34,241 nt of DNA from Planctomycetota bacterium (GCA_021413735.1 JAIOPV010000167.1:1-34241); one strand, 5' to 3'. Positions 23,495-31,346 are shown, counted from the first letter of the stretch. The notes: generated by a model not told the origin, from the letters alone. Made by a program: numbers and translations.

Positions 23495-23625
23495 ATGGGT
23501 GAATCCACGCGATACGGGAAGAGTTCGGATTGGGTGGGTTATTAGGGAAACGGTGGGATGAAACCAGCCTAACCGAAGTGGCACGCAGAAGTCCAACGAA
23601 CTCGTCATTTCACGCTGGAATCGAG

Positions 23626-24219
23626 TTATGACTTCCCGAGGACGAGATCGACGACCCAACATCCGCGAACGTGCGTGGCGTTGGCATCGCGGCAATGCGT
23701 GAGGATGTCGGCATGATCGCAGCCGGCGTCTTGGAGGGCGTCAGCGAGAATCGGCATCGGAGAGAAGTCGCGTGAGTCGTAGATGTGCTGTGCGAGCGAC
23801 AGTACCGTTAACGAGCGCCAATCCGGATCAAAGCTGACGGGGCGAAACGGATTGCCGATGATGTCATGAACGAACTCGACGCCGAGAGAACGCGGCTCGG
23901 TGTGGTAATGCATGAGCCACTGCCGCACTTGGGGATCGGATCTCTTCCCATTGCGATACCCCGTTGCCTCTGTTAGCCAGAAACCCCTCCCAGTGCGGTC
24001 TTTGAGGAGGGCAAATGCCTCTTCCAGATCGCTCGGATGTTCTGCAGCGAACTCGATTACGTCGTCGCATCGCTTGGCACCCTCGAATTGAGGAAGCGTC
24101 AAGAGGTGCCTCACGACTGCGGCAGCAACGAGCCGAAGTTTACGGCCCGAATCGGAGCCGGGGATCATCAGCACTTTCTTCGCCACGGAATCGCACGCCA
24201 GCCATTCCGCTTCGGTCAT
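23626..24219 (-). CDS. Gemmataceae-expanded family protein with HVRGCWVVD-type C-terminus (paralog 3)
   Basis: A 197-aa member of the same family as the two genes at 1335-2790. It starts with the family's typical MTEAEWLAC, then KKVLMI and a KLRLVAAAVVRHLLTLP helix in which the Cys residues usual for the family are gone. The C-terminus is nearly identical to paralog 1: IIGNPFRPVSFDPDW, DSRDFSPMPILADALQDAGCDH, ILTHCRDANATHVRGCWVVDLVLGKS. I chose ATG at 24219 because it begins the canonical N-terminus and has GGGG about 9 nt upstream; an in-frame ATG at 24240 adds seven residues. It is shorter than paralogs 1 and 2, whose middle helices are missing. Flanked by the DUF1553 gene downstream and a 25-bp palindrome upstream. 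Function unknown. Confidence 0.87.
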   Translation of the reverse strand: MTEAEWLACDSVAKKVLMIPGSDSGRKLRLVAAAVVRHLLTLPQFEGAKRCDDVIEFAAEHPSDLEEAFALLKDRTGRGFWLTEATGYRNGKRSDPQVRQWLMHYHTEPRSLGVEFVHDIIGNPFRPVSFDPDWRSLTVLSLAQHIYDSRDFSPMPILADALQDAGCDHADILTHCRDANATHVRGCWVVDLVLGKS

Positions 24220-24240
24220 GGGCGAATCCCCAAAACCCAT

Positions 24241-24313
24241 CGCGTAGCCGCGACCGAAGGGAGCGCGGCACCATCACCCAACGTGACACGCTCCCTTCGG
24301 TCGCGGCTACGCG
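24241..24313. repeat. Perfect 25-bp inverted repeat, intergenic
   Basis: Arms 24241-24265 and 24289-24313 are perfect reverse complements with a 23-nt spacer. The sequence starts CGCGTAGCCGCGACCGAAGG. It fills the gap between the acyl-CoA dehydrogenase stop (24319) and paralog 3 on the same strand. On the minus strand it could terminate dehydrogenase transcription, although no U tract follows the stem. Confidence 0.88.
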
Positions 24314-24318
24314 GGGCG

Positions 24319-26115
24319 TTAGAACTTCCCGATCATGCCCTTCGCGGTCGCCAACAAACTCGCGTCGTCGTTGTCGTCCAGCGATGCGAAACGCTCCCGA
24401 ATGCGGCGGAACGCCAGCTCCAGGAAGTACCGGCCTGCCGTCACGTCTGCATACGGATCGGTTTCTGCCTTGCCATTGCCAGCGGGCTTCGACATCAGGT
24501 GATCCAGCCGCGCCAGCACGCACGCCGACACGTACAGGTCGATGGCAATGTCCGCGATGCGTTCGTGAACCAGTTCGGCTTGCGCGAACGTCGCCTCGTC
24601 CTTCAACGCCATGAACACATGCGGCAACTTCAACCCGAAGTCGCGCGTCAGGCGGGCCAGAGTGTGGGCGTCATCTTGCAGTGTGGCCGACTTCACGGGA
24701 ACTGTCGGCGTGCTGGTCGTTAGCCACGGAGCCGCCAGTTTGCCCACCACACCCAGCGACTGACCGATCTTCCGCAGGCTCCACTTGCCGCCCATCATGT
24801 CGTCGCGAAGTCCCTTCAGGTACTCGCCCGGACCCCGGCAACCCACCACCGCGATGAACGCCTTCAGCACGTCGTTCGCGCCTTCACCAATGGTGTTGAT
24901 GCGTGCGTCTCGCATCCAGCGTTCAATCGGCTGATCCGAGAAGTAACCCTTGCCGCCCCACACTTGCAGCGTGTCGTTCACGATCGTCCACAGGTGTTCC
25001 GTCGCGAACACTTTCAGGATCGCCGTTTCAAGCATGTAGTCGGGAGCGCCCTTATCGATGAACGCAGCACACTCGGTCGTTGCCGCTTCCATCGCGAAAC
25101 AGTGCGCTGCGGCGAACGCGATCTTCTTCTGAACGAGATGGAACTCGGCCAGCGGTTGCTGGAACTGCTTGCGGCGCTTGGCGTGTTCGGTCATCGCCTT
25201 GATGCACGCCTTCGCGTGACCCGTGCAGGTCGCCCCGAATGTCACGCGGCCGTAGTTCAACACCGTGAGCGCCAACTGCAACCCACGACCGAGTTCGCCA
25301 AGGATGTTCTCCTTCGGCACCCGCATGTTCGTGAACTGAATCTTGCCGGTCGCTGTGCCACGAATGCCGCACTTGTCGGCACGAGCGACCAACACCTCAA
25401 ACCCAGGCATGTCGGGCGTCACGAGGAACGCCGACACTTTCCCCTTGGGATTCTTGGGGTCCGGCGTGCGAGCCATCACCGTGAGGATGTGAGCGATGCC
25501 GCCGTTGGTGATGTAGTGCTTCGTGCCGTTGAGGATGTACGCGGTGCCGTCCTCGGTCGGCGTCGCGGTCGTCTGCACGTTCCCGGCATCCGATCCAGCT
25601 TCAGGCTCCGTGAGCGCGAACGCGCACAACTTCGAGCCGTCGAACAAACCGGGCAACCACTTCGCCTGCTGATCCTTCGAACCGAACAGACACAACGCCC
25701 GCACGCCGATGCTGTGGTGCGCGTTCACGAACACGGCCACGCTCGCGTCGTGGCCTCCGAGGATTTCCATTGTCTTGAGGTACTGCTGCTGACCGAATCC
25801 GAGGCCACCGAACTCCGTGGGAATCGTGAGCTTATACGCACCGAGATCGGCCAAGCCCTTGATAACCTCATCGGGGATACGCGATTCGCGGTCGATCTTC
25901 ATGTGGTCGATGTGGGCGTCAGCAAACGCCTTGATCTTCGCGTTGATCTCATCGGCCGCGGCTTGCTTGTCGGCGGGCAGCGTCGGATATGGGAACAGCA
26001 ACTCGCCCTTGAAGCGACCGTAGTAGAGCGCCTTGGCGAAGCCGACGTCGGACCCCGCGATGAGTTCTTCGACGTCTTTTTTCTGTTCCGCGATCTGCTG
26101 GGCAGTGAGAGCCAT
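24319..26115 (-). CDS. Acyl-CoA dehydrogenase, long VLCAD/ACAD9-like form
   Basis: FAD-dependent enzyme for the first step of fatty acid beta-oxidation. Seen in the 598 aa: the N-terminal helical domain with IPTEFGGLGFGQQQYLK, then FALTEPEAGSDAGNVQTTA and YILNGTKHYITNGGIAH, which are the FAD and substrate loop signatures, CGIRGTATGKIQFTNMRVP, GRGLQLALTVLNYGRV, then QVWGGKGYFSDQPIERWMRDARINTIGEGANDVLKAF. This places the catalytic base Glu in GEGAND, the VLCAD/ACAD9 position (FEGTND). The extra ~170 C-terminal residues are helical, as in the very-long-chain and ACAD9 branches, which suggests long-chain substrates and membrane association. ATG at 26115 is preceded by a G-rich stretch. Substrate length is inferred from subfamily only. 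Confidence 0.95.
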   Translation of the reverse strand: MALTAQQIAEQKKDVEELIAGSDVGFAKALYYGRFKGELLFPYPTLPADKQAAADEINAKIKAFADAHIDHMKIDRESRIPDEVIKGLADLGAYKLTIPTEFGGLGFGQQQYLKTMEILGGHDASVAVFVNAHHSIGVRALCLFGSKDQQAKWLPGLFDGSKLCAFALTEPEAGSDAGNVQTTATPTEDGTAYILNGTKHYITNGGIAHILTVMARTPDPKNPKGKVSAFLVTPDMPGFEVLVARADKCGIRGTATGKIQFTNMRVPKENILGELGRGLQLALTVLNYGRVTFGATCTGHAKACIKAMTEHAKRRKQFQQPLAEFHLVQKKIAFAAAHCFAMEAATTECAAFIDKGAPDYMLETAILKVFATEHLWTIVNDTLQVWGGKGYFSDQPIERWMRDARINTIGEGANDVLKAFIAVVGCRGPGEYLKGLRDDMMGGKWSLRKIGQSLGVVGKLAAPWLTTSTPTVPVKSATLQDDAHTLARLTRDFGLKLPHVFMALKDEATFAQAELVHERIADIAIDLYVSACVLARLDHLMSKPAGNGKAETDPYADVTAGRYFLELAFRRIRERFASLDDNDDASLLATAKGMIGKF

Positions 26116-26182
26116 CGGAGGAACCCCCGATCGATGGTGAGTGCGGACTTGGGAGATGAAGGTATTCTACGCACATCGGCGT

Positions 26183-26251
26183 CCGTTAAGCGTCAGCCCC
26201 AACGGAGCTGCGCCAAAAAGACGCAGCCCCGTTGGGGCTGACGCTCAACGG
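26183..26251. repeat. Near-perfect 30-bp inverted repeat, intergenic
   Basis: Arms 26183-26212 and 26222-26251 match as reverse complements at 28 of 30 positions, around a 9-nt loop CCAAAAAGA. The arm contains GCGTCAGCCCCAACGG. It lies upstream of the acyl-CoA dehydrogenase and 2 nt after the stop of the double-ACT gene, so it could terminate or attenuate transcription from the latter. No U tract follows on the minus strand. Confidence 0.88.
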
Positions 26252-26253
26252 GG

Positions 26254-26751
26254 TCAGTCGCGCAAATCAGTCTCGGTGAACAGCGTGAAGCCCTGACCTT
26301 CGAGTGCGGCGGCACCGGCCTCGAAGTCATCGACATACACCGCGATTGCCGTGTTCCCCATCGGGCCGACGCCCGCCAGCAGCGGGTACATATAGCAGAT
26401 GTTGATTTCTGCCCCGAGCAGTGCCTTCGTGATCGTCAGCAGCGGGCGGTCGTCGTCGGGCAACTTCACCACGAGCAAATCGCTCTCGGTGAACGGGAAC
26501 TTCGCTGCTGTCAGCAGTTCATAACCGCGTTCGTAGTCGCTCGGAACCAGCCGAATGATCGCACAGTCGGCCGTCTCCACAACGGTCAGCGACACGACCC
26601 GCACGTCGGTCGTCTCGAACTTCCGCACGAGTTCGAGCAGTGCCCCCATGCGGTTCGCCAGGAACACGTTGAATTGACGCACGCTCGGCCAGTCGCGGCC
26701 GCGTGCCGTCTCGTAATCGACCTCAGCCCCAGACTCATCCCCGAAACTCAT
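26254..26751 (-). CDS. Double-ACT domain protein (amino-acid-binding regulator)
   Basis: A 165-aa cytosolic protein made of two ACT domains and little else. Seen: domain 1 QFNVFLANRMGALLELVRKFETTDVRVVSLTVVETADCAIIRLV (the N.xG.L..L...F...V.v..L pattern), and domain 2 from LLVVKLPDDDRPLLTITKALLGAEINICYMYPLLAG to TAIAVYVDDFEAGAAAL. ACT domains bind amino acids and regulate enzymes; stand-alone double-ACT proteins of this type are widespread in planctomycetes, and their ligand is not established. ATG at 26751. The DedA gene lies 31 nt upstream on the same strand, so the two may be cotranscribed. Confidence 0.88.
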   Translation of the reverse strand: MSFGDESGAEVDYETARGRDWPSVRQFNVFLANRMGALLELVRKFETTDVRVVSLTVVETADCAIIRLVPSDYERGYELLTAAKFPFTESDLLVVKLPDDDRPLLTITKALLGAEINICYMYPLLAGVGPMGNTAIAVYVDDFEAGAAALEGQGFTLFTETDLRD

Positions 26752-26782
26752 GGCCTAATCCTCAAGTCAGCAATCACGATGT

Positions 26783-27538
26783 TCACAGTGTCGACAGCGG
26801 CGGGCTCGCAAGCCGAGCGTTTTTTCGTGCGGCCATGCGATGCGACCACCATTTCCACGCGATCGGAGCCACCGACGCAATAATGACCAACGCGGCCAAC
26901 TTGTCGATGTGCTTCGCCCAGGTGAAATCGGGCTTGTCGAGCAGTCGCTGGAACAACGGATCGGCCACCGGGATGAGGTAGTAGCCGAACAGAAGCATGC
27001 TCACGATCCACGCGACGCCGCCAATCACATTGTAGAAGAGGAACGTTCGATACTGCATCTTCGCGGCCCCGGCGACCACCGGCACGAAGGTTCGCACGAT
27101 CGGCACGAAGCGAGCGAAGATCACCGTTTTGCCGCCGTGCCGTTCGTAGAACTCACGCGCTCGCTGCAAGTACGCCTGCTTGAAAAACCGACTCGACGGT
27201 CTGCTGAACAGCGCCGGGCCAGCTCGGTTACCGATCCAGTAACCGACAGTGTCGCCGACGACAGCAGCGACGCACAGACACCCCATGAACGGCAACAACG
27301 GCCACTCGCTGAGCTGTGCCACGACCCCCAGCACGACGAGGAGCGAATCGCCCGGCAGCAGGAATCCGATGAGCAGGCCCGTCTCGGTGAACACGATGAT
27401 CGTGACGGCACACAACGCGGCCCAGAAGACTCCCGGTTGATTCAGGGCGGCTTTGAACGCCTCGGGATTGCTCAAATTTCGGGGGTCAATGAGTGTCCCG
27501 ATGATGGTCGTAACCTGCTCGAAGAACGGCGCTTCCAT
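26783..27538 (-). CDS. DedA/VTT family membrane protein
   Basis: Polytopic inner-membrane protein of the DedA (SNARE-associated/VTT) family, which in other bacteria maintains proton-motive force and flips undecaprenyl phosphate or phospholipids. Seen in the 251 aa: hydrophobic segments around ALCAVTIIVFTETGLLIGFLLPG (ending E-TGL-x-x-GFLLPGDSLL, the family signature), LLPFMGCLCVAAVVGDTVGYWIGNRAGP, then FYERHGGKTVIFARFVPIVRTFVPVVAGAAKM, the conserved amphipathic F.R..P..R...P..AG segment, followed by two further membrane helices and a basic C-terminus. ATG at 27538. Which lipid it moves cannot be told from sequence. Confidence 0.93.
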   Translation of the reverse strand: MEAPFFEQVTTIIGTLIDPRNLSNPEAFKAALNQPGVFWAALCAVTIIVFTETGLLIGFLLPGDSLLVVLGVVAQLSEWPLLPFMGCLCVAAVVGDTVGYWIGNRAGPALFSRPSSRFFKQAYLQRAREFYERHGGKTVIFARFVPIVRTFVPVVAGAAKMQYRTFLFYNVIGGVAWIVSMLLFGYYLIPVADPLFQRLLDKPDFTWAKHIDKLAALVIIASVAPIAWKWWSHRMAARKNARLASPPLSTL

Positions 27539-27568
27539 GTCCGGCTCACCGGGGACTATGAACGAAAT

Positions 27569-27588
27569 ACCCGGGCACCGGCCCGGGT
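27569..27588 (-). terminator. Short GC-rich hairpin downstream of the TIGR03067 cluster
   Basis: Perfect 8-bp stem (27569-27576 with 27581-27588) around ACCG, followed on the minus strand by ATTTCGTTC. It lies 92 nt after the stop of the last TIGR03067 gene and 30 nt before the DedA start. It may end the cluster's transcript, although the U tract is weak. Confidence 0.4.
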
Positions 27589-27679
27589 GTTGCAGTTAGC
27601 GTAGTGCAAATGGGGGGATTTGGGAAAGCCCAACCGGATTTGAGGGCTCTGGTCGAGCATGCGAAGCCCGCAAACGGGA

Positions 27680-28114
27680 TCACTTCTTCTCTTCTGTCTT
27701 CTTCAGCTTCATGAGCATTCCTTCGCCCTCCGACTTAAACTCCTTCGGCCGTTCCGTGCCCTTCTCGTGGAACACAATTGTCACTTCGCCCTTCTCGATT
27801 TTGTAGATGCCGGGGAAGGTCATGCCCTTTTCCGGCCCGTCGGTTGGGGAAATGTCGATCGTGTTCGGCGTCTTCGATGCGTCGACCTTGATCTTGGCTT
27901 TCTTCTCGTCCGTTCCGATGGTGATGACAAAGACCTCGCCTTTGATGGAAACCTTCAAGGTGTCCATGATTTCCTTCGGAGCGGGCTTGCCGCCCTTTTC
28001 CAGCCCGATGACCGTGTACGCCCCTTCGAGTTCCTTGAGGGCTTTATCGTCGGCGAGAGCCACCCCGGCAAAAGCCAACATCATCAGACCGCCGGCAACT
28101 GTGAACCGTTTCAT
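27680..28114 (-). CDS. Secreted TIGR03067 family protein (copy 1)
   Basis: A 144-aa protein of the TIGR03067 family, small exported proteins nearly restricted to planctomycetes and of unknown function. Seen: a Sec signal peptide MKRFTVAGGLMMLAFAGVALA cleaved before DDK, LEGAYTVIGLEKGGKPAP (the L-x-G-x-Y/W-x-V start), VDASKTPNTIDI (the D.tk.P..IDi core), and GIYKIEKGEVTIVFHEKGTERPKEF (the iYk.e.d.l...ERP.ef end). The C-terminus is Lys- and Glu-rich. ATG at 28114 has AAAGGG about 6 nt upstream. It is the last of four paralogs in a row and the only intact one without a lipobox. Confidence 0.88.
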   Translation of the reverse strand: MKRFTVAGGLMMLAFAGVALADDKALKELEGAYTVIGLEKGGKPAPKEIMDTLKVSIKGEVFVITIGTDEKKAKIKVDASKTPNTIDISPTDGPEKGMTFPGIYKIEKGEVTIVFHEKGTERPKEFKSEGEGMLMKLKKTEEKK

Positions 28115-28207
28115 GGCAACCCTTTGTAGGTGAGCAGGCGAATTTCAGAATGTAGCCGGGCGTAAGTGTACCCCGGCACGGAGCAGATGTGAACAAATTC
28201 GCCGCGA

Positions 28208-28657
28208 TCACTTATCCTTCTGCTTCTGAAGGGTCAGGATCAACGTCTTGGAATCCTTCGCCGTCTTGAACTCTTTCGGCCGGTCGGCGGGTTTGTCCGA
28301 CTCCGCGGCACAGATCGTCAGAGTGTCGCCTTCGACCTTGAAGATCCCCTGTACGGTTTCGTCCTTCTCGCCCTTTTTGGTTGTGAGCGTGATTTCGGCG
28401 GGGGTCTTCGTGCTATCGATCTTGAACGTCGCGGCATCTTCCTTGCCGCCCTTGATGGTGATGATCTTGTCGCCCTTGATGGTGATTGTTCGTTCCGCCT
28501 CGGGCTGCTTGGTGACGAACTCCGCTGGCAGTTTCTAGCCGCCAGCCTCGACGCCGACGAGAAGATACGTTCCGTCGAGTTTGACGGCTTTCTTGTCTTC
28601 CGCAGCGAAGCCGACTCCGACCACCAGCAATCCGACAAGTCCGAACAACGCACGCAT
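28208..28657 (-). pseudogene. TIGR03067 family protein interrupted by an in-frame amber stop (copy 2)
   Basis: Reading from ATG at 28657 gives a signal peptide (MRALFGLVGLLVVGVGFAAE) and the TIGR03067 start LDGTYLLVGVEAGG, then a TAG at 28535-28537 after 40 residues. The same frame then continues without interruption for 108 residues of ordinary family sequence (KLPAEFVTKQPEAERTIT, IDSTKTPAEITL, GIFKVEGDTLTICAA, DRPKEFKTA, LTLQKQKDK) to TGA at 28208-28210. Frame and composition on both sides fit one gene; only one base is wrong (CAG or GAG to TAG would explain it). It is therefore a recently inactivated gene, a sequencing error or, less likely, a readthrough case. Everything else resembles copies 3 and 4. 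Confidence 0.85.
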
Positions 28658-28758
28658 GGTTTGCTCCAGGGGAGAATAACTGATCCGCGATTCCGACAGG
28701 GTGTTGAGCGTATCCGCACGCGGCGTTGCTGCCAAGCGTCCGCGAGATTCGATTTGCG

Positions 28759-29226
28759 TCACTTCTGCTTCGTGAGAGTCAGAATCATGGTCTTCTCTTT
28801 GGGGGCCGTCTTGAACTCTTTCGGGCGGTCCTCGATCTTCGAGGACGCGTTGAAGCAAAGAAACAACTTGTCGCCTTCGACTTTCACAATGCCGTAGAGC
28901 CGCTCTTCTTTGCCGTCTTTCTTGCCGATCATGTCGATGGAAACGGGCGTCTTGGTGGCGTCGAGTTGGTAGGTCGCGGGCTCATCTTTGCCGTCCTTCT
29001 TGACGACCATCCTGTCGGCGGTGACCTGGATTGTCCGTTCTTCCGCGGGTGTCTTTGCAATTGCTTCCTCCGAGTCCTTCACGCCGGCAGACTCTGTACC
29101 GGTGATGAGGTAGGTGCCCTCAATGTTCAAACTCGGTGCGGGAGCAGTGGTGCTGCCACTACTGCCGCACCCAGTGGCCAGAGCCAACACCGCACCCAAC
29201 AGGAAGATTCCATACGTGATTCGCAT
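28759..29226 (-). CDS. TIGR03067 family lipoprotein (copy 3)
   Basis: A 155-aa paralog with a lipoprotein-type signal peptide, MRITYGIFLLGAVLALATGC, in which the Cys at residue 20 (ATGC) is the likely acylated residue, followed by a Gly/Ser/Thr linker. Family blocks: IEGTYLITGTESAG, ERTIQVTADRMVV, LDATKTPVSIDMIG, YGIVKVEGDKLFLCFNA, DRPKEFKTAPKEKTMILTLTKQK. The insert KDSEEAIAKTPAEE lies before the Arg-Thr segment. Unlike copy 1, it is predicted to be membrane-anchored by lipid. Next to copies 2 and 4 on the same strand; the gap to copy 4 is 36 nt. Role unknown. Confidence 0.86.
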   Translation of the reverse strand: MRITYGIFLLGAVLALATGCGSSGSTTAPAPSLNIEGTYLITGTESAGVKDSEEAIAKTPAEERTIQVTADRMVVKKDGKDEPATYQLDATKTPVSIDMIGKKDGKEERLYGIVKVEGDKLFLCFNASSKIEDRPKEFKTAPKEKTMILTLTKQK

Positions 29227-29262
29227 GATTGTTTGCCTTGGGGATCGTGTTCAGAACCGGCG

Positions 29263-29766
29263 TCACTTCTTTTTCATGGTTGACATGACGGCTTGGTTTC
29301 CCTTGGTCTTGAACGCCGTCGGACGCTCTCTGCCATTGCAGATGGTCAAGGTGTCGCCTTCGAGTTTGACGATCCCCAGCAACGTGTGATCCTTTTTCCC
29401 CTCCGTCATAATGATGTCGATATGGGCCGGGGATTTGGTGGCATCGAGCTTGTACGTCAGGGCCGTCTCTTTCCCACGTGCGTTGGAAATCATTTTGTCT
29501 GCTGTGAACTTGGTCGTGCGGTCGGCTTCCGAGGATTTCACGGCTTCGGGGATGGTCTCGCCGTCCACTTCCATGCTAATCAACACATAAGTGCCCTCAA
29601 GTTTGAGAGGGCCAGCAGTCGGAGTCGGAGTCGGAGTACCGTCCTTGTTGTCACCCTTGCCAGGTGCAGGAGCAGGCCCAGCAGCGGTGGTGCCGCCACT
29701 GCTTCCGCAACCGGTCGTAAGGCTCAACACCATAGCAGACAGAAGAATTCCGAAGGCGAACCGCAT
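29263..29766 (-). CDS. TIGR03067 family lipoprotein with Thr-Pro linker (copy 4)
   Basis: A 167-aa lipoprotein paralog with signal MRFAFGILLSAMVLSLTTGC, then a long linker GSSGGTTAAGPAPAPG and a TPTPTPT repeat before the domain. Family blocks: LEGTYVLISMEVDGETIPEA, DRTTKFTADKMIS, LDATKSPAHIDI, LGIVKLEGDTLTICNGRERPTAF. The core lacks the acidic end of copy 1 and finishes in MKKK. I chose ATG at 29766 because it starts the signal peptide and has AAGAGG upstream; the frame is open to 29814 without one. It is the first gene of the array and probably its promoter-proximal member. Confidence 0.86.
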   Translation of the reverse strand: MRFAFGILLSAMVLSLTTGCGSSGGTTAAGPAPAPGKGDNKDGTPTPTPTAGPLKLEGTYVLISMEVDGETIPEAVKSSEADRTTKFTADKMISNARGKETALTYKLDATKSPAHIDIIMTEGKKDHTLLGIVKLEGDTLTICNGRERPTAFKTKGNQAVMSTMKKK

Positions 29767-29853
29767 GATCGATCCTCTTTGAAGCATCTGTGAAATGGCA
29801 TTTCTACACCGCAATCAGAGTAAGATTTTCGCGCAAGTATTCCACCGTGTTGT

Positions 29854-31251
29854 TCACTTCTTGGCCGCCTTGTCGAACATTGCGAATACGTCCGGCAACG
29901 CCTCCCGCACAATCGTGAGATGCTCCAGACCCACGTATTCCTTGTACGTGACGCCCTTCGCGCCCATATCGACGAGCGACTTGTGCAGCGATTTCGCTCC
30001 GGTCAGTCCGAGCGTGTCCTTGTCGCCGACGCCGATGAACACCGGCAACATGGCGATAGCCTCACTCTTCATCGGTAATTTCCCGCCGCCAGCCAGAACT
30101 GCAACCGCAGTGAATTTCCCCGTCATCCCAAGGATGAAAGTGCGAACTCCACCGAGCGAGTGCCCGACGAGGAACACTCGCTTCGGATCCAACGGATAAC
30201 GCTCTGCGAGCTTTTCGAGGATCACTTCAACCGGCGGGCTTTCGTATCCCAACCCGCTCTCGGGCGCTATGAGAACCCAGCCGCGTTTGTCGCACTCTTT
30301 CACGATCTGCCCTGCCCCGTATGCCTCGAAGAAAGTGTTTGCCCCCACACCAAACCCGTGAAACGCGAACACCACCGGCACCGGCTTGTCCTTGTCGAGA
30401 TTCGCCGGAATGAACACCCGACACGCGACCGTCTTCTTCCCGCCGAGTGGCACCGACAACCAGTATTGCCCGCGTTTCCTCCACGTGAAAAACGGCTTGC
30501 CGTCGAGCATCGACTCGGCGTTCGCGAGCCACGCTGCCGCGGGAATGTCCGTGTCTGAGACCTCGCCCGCCGCCAAATCGAGTAACGGCTTCACGCGGTC
30601 GCGCACGGTCGCTTGCTCCAGCGTTTCGATCTGCTCCCAGCCGTCGGCTGCTTTCTTCAATGCCGCGAGTCGAGGTTTCAGGTCTGCGATTTGCGAGAGG
30701 CCGATGGCCACCGGCCGCAACTCCTTCGCGCCGTCGGCGAGGAAGTACAGCTTGCGGTCGAGTTCTTTTGCCTCACCCATTGGGGGCAACGGCACCTTCA
30801 CCGTGATCGGAAACTTCTCGGGTTTCACGGTCACGACGTCCTTGTTCGTGAACCACAGTTGCAGTTCGAGTGATTTCGGAATGTCGCCCTTCACGGGATA
30901 GAACGGCTGAATCGTGACGCTGAGTTCCTTTGCGTTGCCGTCCACGAGTCTGGTTTCGGGGAAGGCACTGAGGCTCCACACAAACTGCCGAGCGGCCGAC
31001 GGTCCGATGTCGGCGCTGAGTGCGAACGTTGCGAGGTCGAGCGAGCGGCCAGCTTCGCCGAGTTTGAGCGAGAAGAACTGTTTCGTGAGGGTCTGCAAGC
31101 CTGTGAGGGCCCGTTCGCGTGCGGTGGGGTCGTCGAACTTCTCCCATGCGGCCTCGAATGATTTGAGCCGGCGACCGACTTCGTAGCGCTCGGGCTGCGC
31201 CTGTGCGGCGGTCGGGATGGTGACGAACAGAACAACGGCGAAGAGACGCAT
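29854..31251 (-). CDS. Secreted alpha/beta hydrolase (esterase-like)
   Basis: A 465-aa exported protein with an N-terminal domain of unknown fold (~25-260) and a C-terminal alpha/beta hydrolase domain. Seen: a Sec signal MRLFAVVLFVTIPTAAQA, VVFAFHGFGVGANTFFE (oxyanion region HGF), YPLDPKRVFLVGHSLGGVRTF with nucleophile Ser in GHSLGG, Asp in FIGVGDKDTLGL and His in GLEHLTIV. Triad complete, resembling feruloyl or acetyl xylan esterase-type hydrolases, but the substrate is not clear. ATG at 31251 has GAGG about 7 nt upstream. It is divergent from the proline-rich gene across 95 nt that must hold both promoters. Confidence 0.88.
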   Translation of the reverse strand: MRLFAVVLFVTIPTAAQAQPERYEVGRRLKSFEAAWEKFDDPTARERALTGLQTLTKQFFSLKLGEAGRSLDLATFALSADIGPSAARQFVWSLSAFPETRLVDGNAKELSVTIQPFYPVKGDIPKSLELQLWFTNKDVVTVKPEKFPITVKVPLPPMGEAKELDRKLYFLADGAKELRPVAIGLSQIADLKPRLAALKKAADGWEQIETLEQATVRDRVKPLLDLAAGEVSDTDIPAAAWLANAESMLDGKPFFTWRKRGQYWLSVPLGGKKTVACRVFIPANLDKDKPVPVVFAFHGFGVGANTFFEAYGAGQIVKECDKRGWVLIAPESGLGYESPPVEVILEKLAERYPLDPKRVFLVGHSLGGVRTFILGMTGKFTAVAVLAGGGKLPMKSEAIAMLPVFIGVGDKDTLGLTGAKSLHKSLVDMGAKGVTYKEYVGLEHLTIVREALPDVFAMFDKAAKK

Positions 31252-31346
31252 TCTGGCACCTCACGGAATCCGGCTTGAATCGCGGCCAATGAAAAAGTTA
31301 CAACTGTGGCGGGGGAACTCGAAGCGATCCGGAAAAGGATTTCATC

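Noticed and set aside
21932-23545. Plus-strand open frame (537 aa) opposite the DUF1549/DUF1553 gene
   Set aside because: Composition of an antisense shadow; the minus strand carries CxxCH sites and both DUF domains.
24964-26241. Plus-strand open frame (425 aa) opposite the acyl-CoA dehydrogenase
   Set aside because: Arg/His-rich shadow without motifs against a textbook dehydrogenase.
28115-28207. Possible terminator (GCCGGG ... CCCGGC) between TIGR03067 copies 1 and 2
   Set aside because: Stem of only about six pairs with a long loop and no U tract.
28535-28537. The amber codon as a pyrrolysine site
   Set aside because: No pyrrolysine enzyme or tRNA is visible, the family has no such residue, and a single base change explains the stop.
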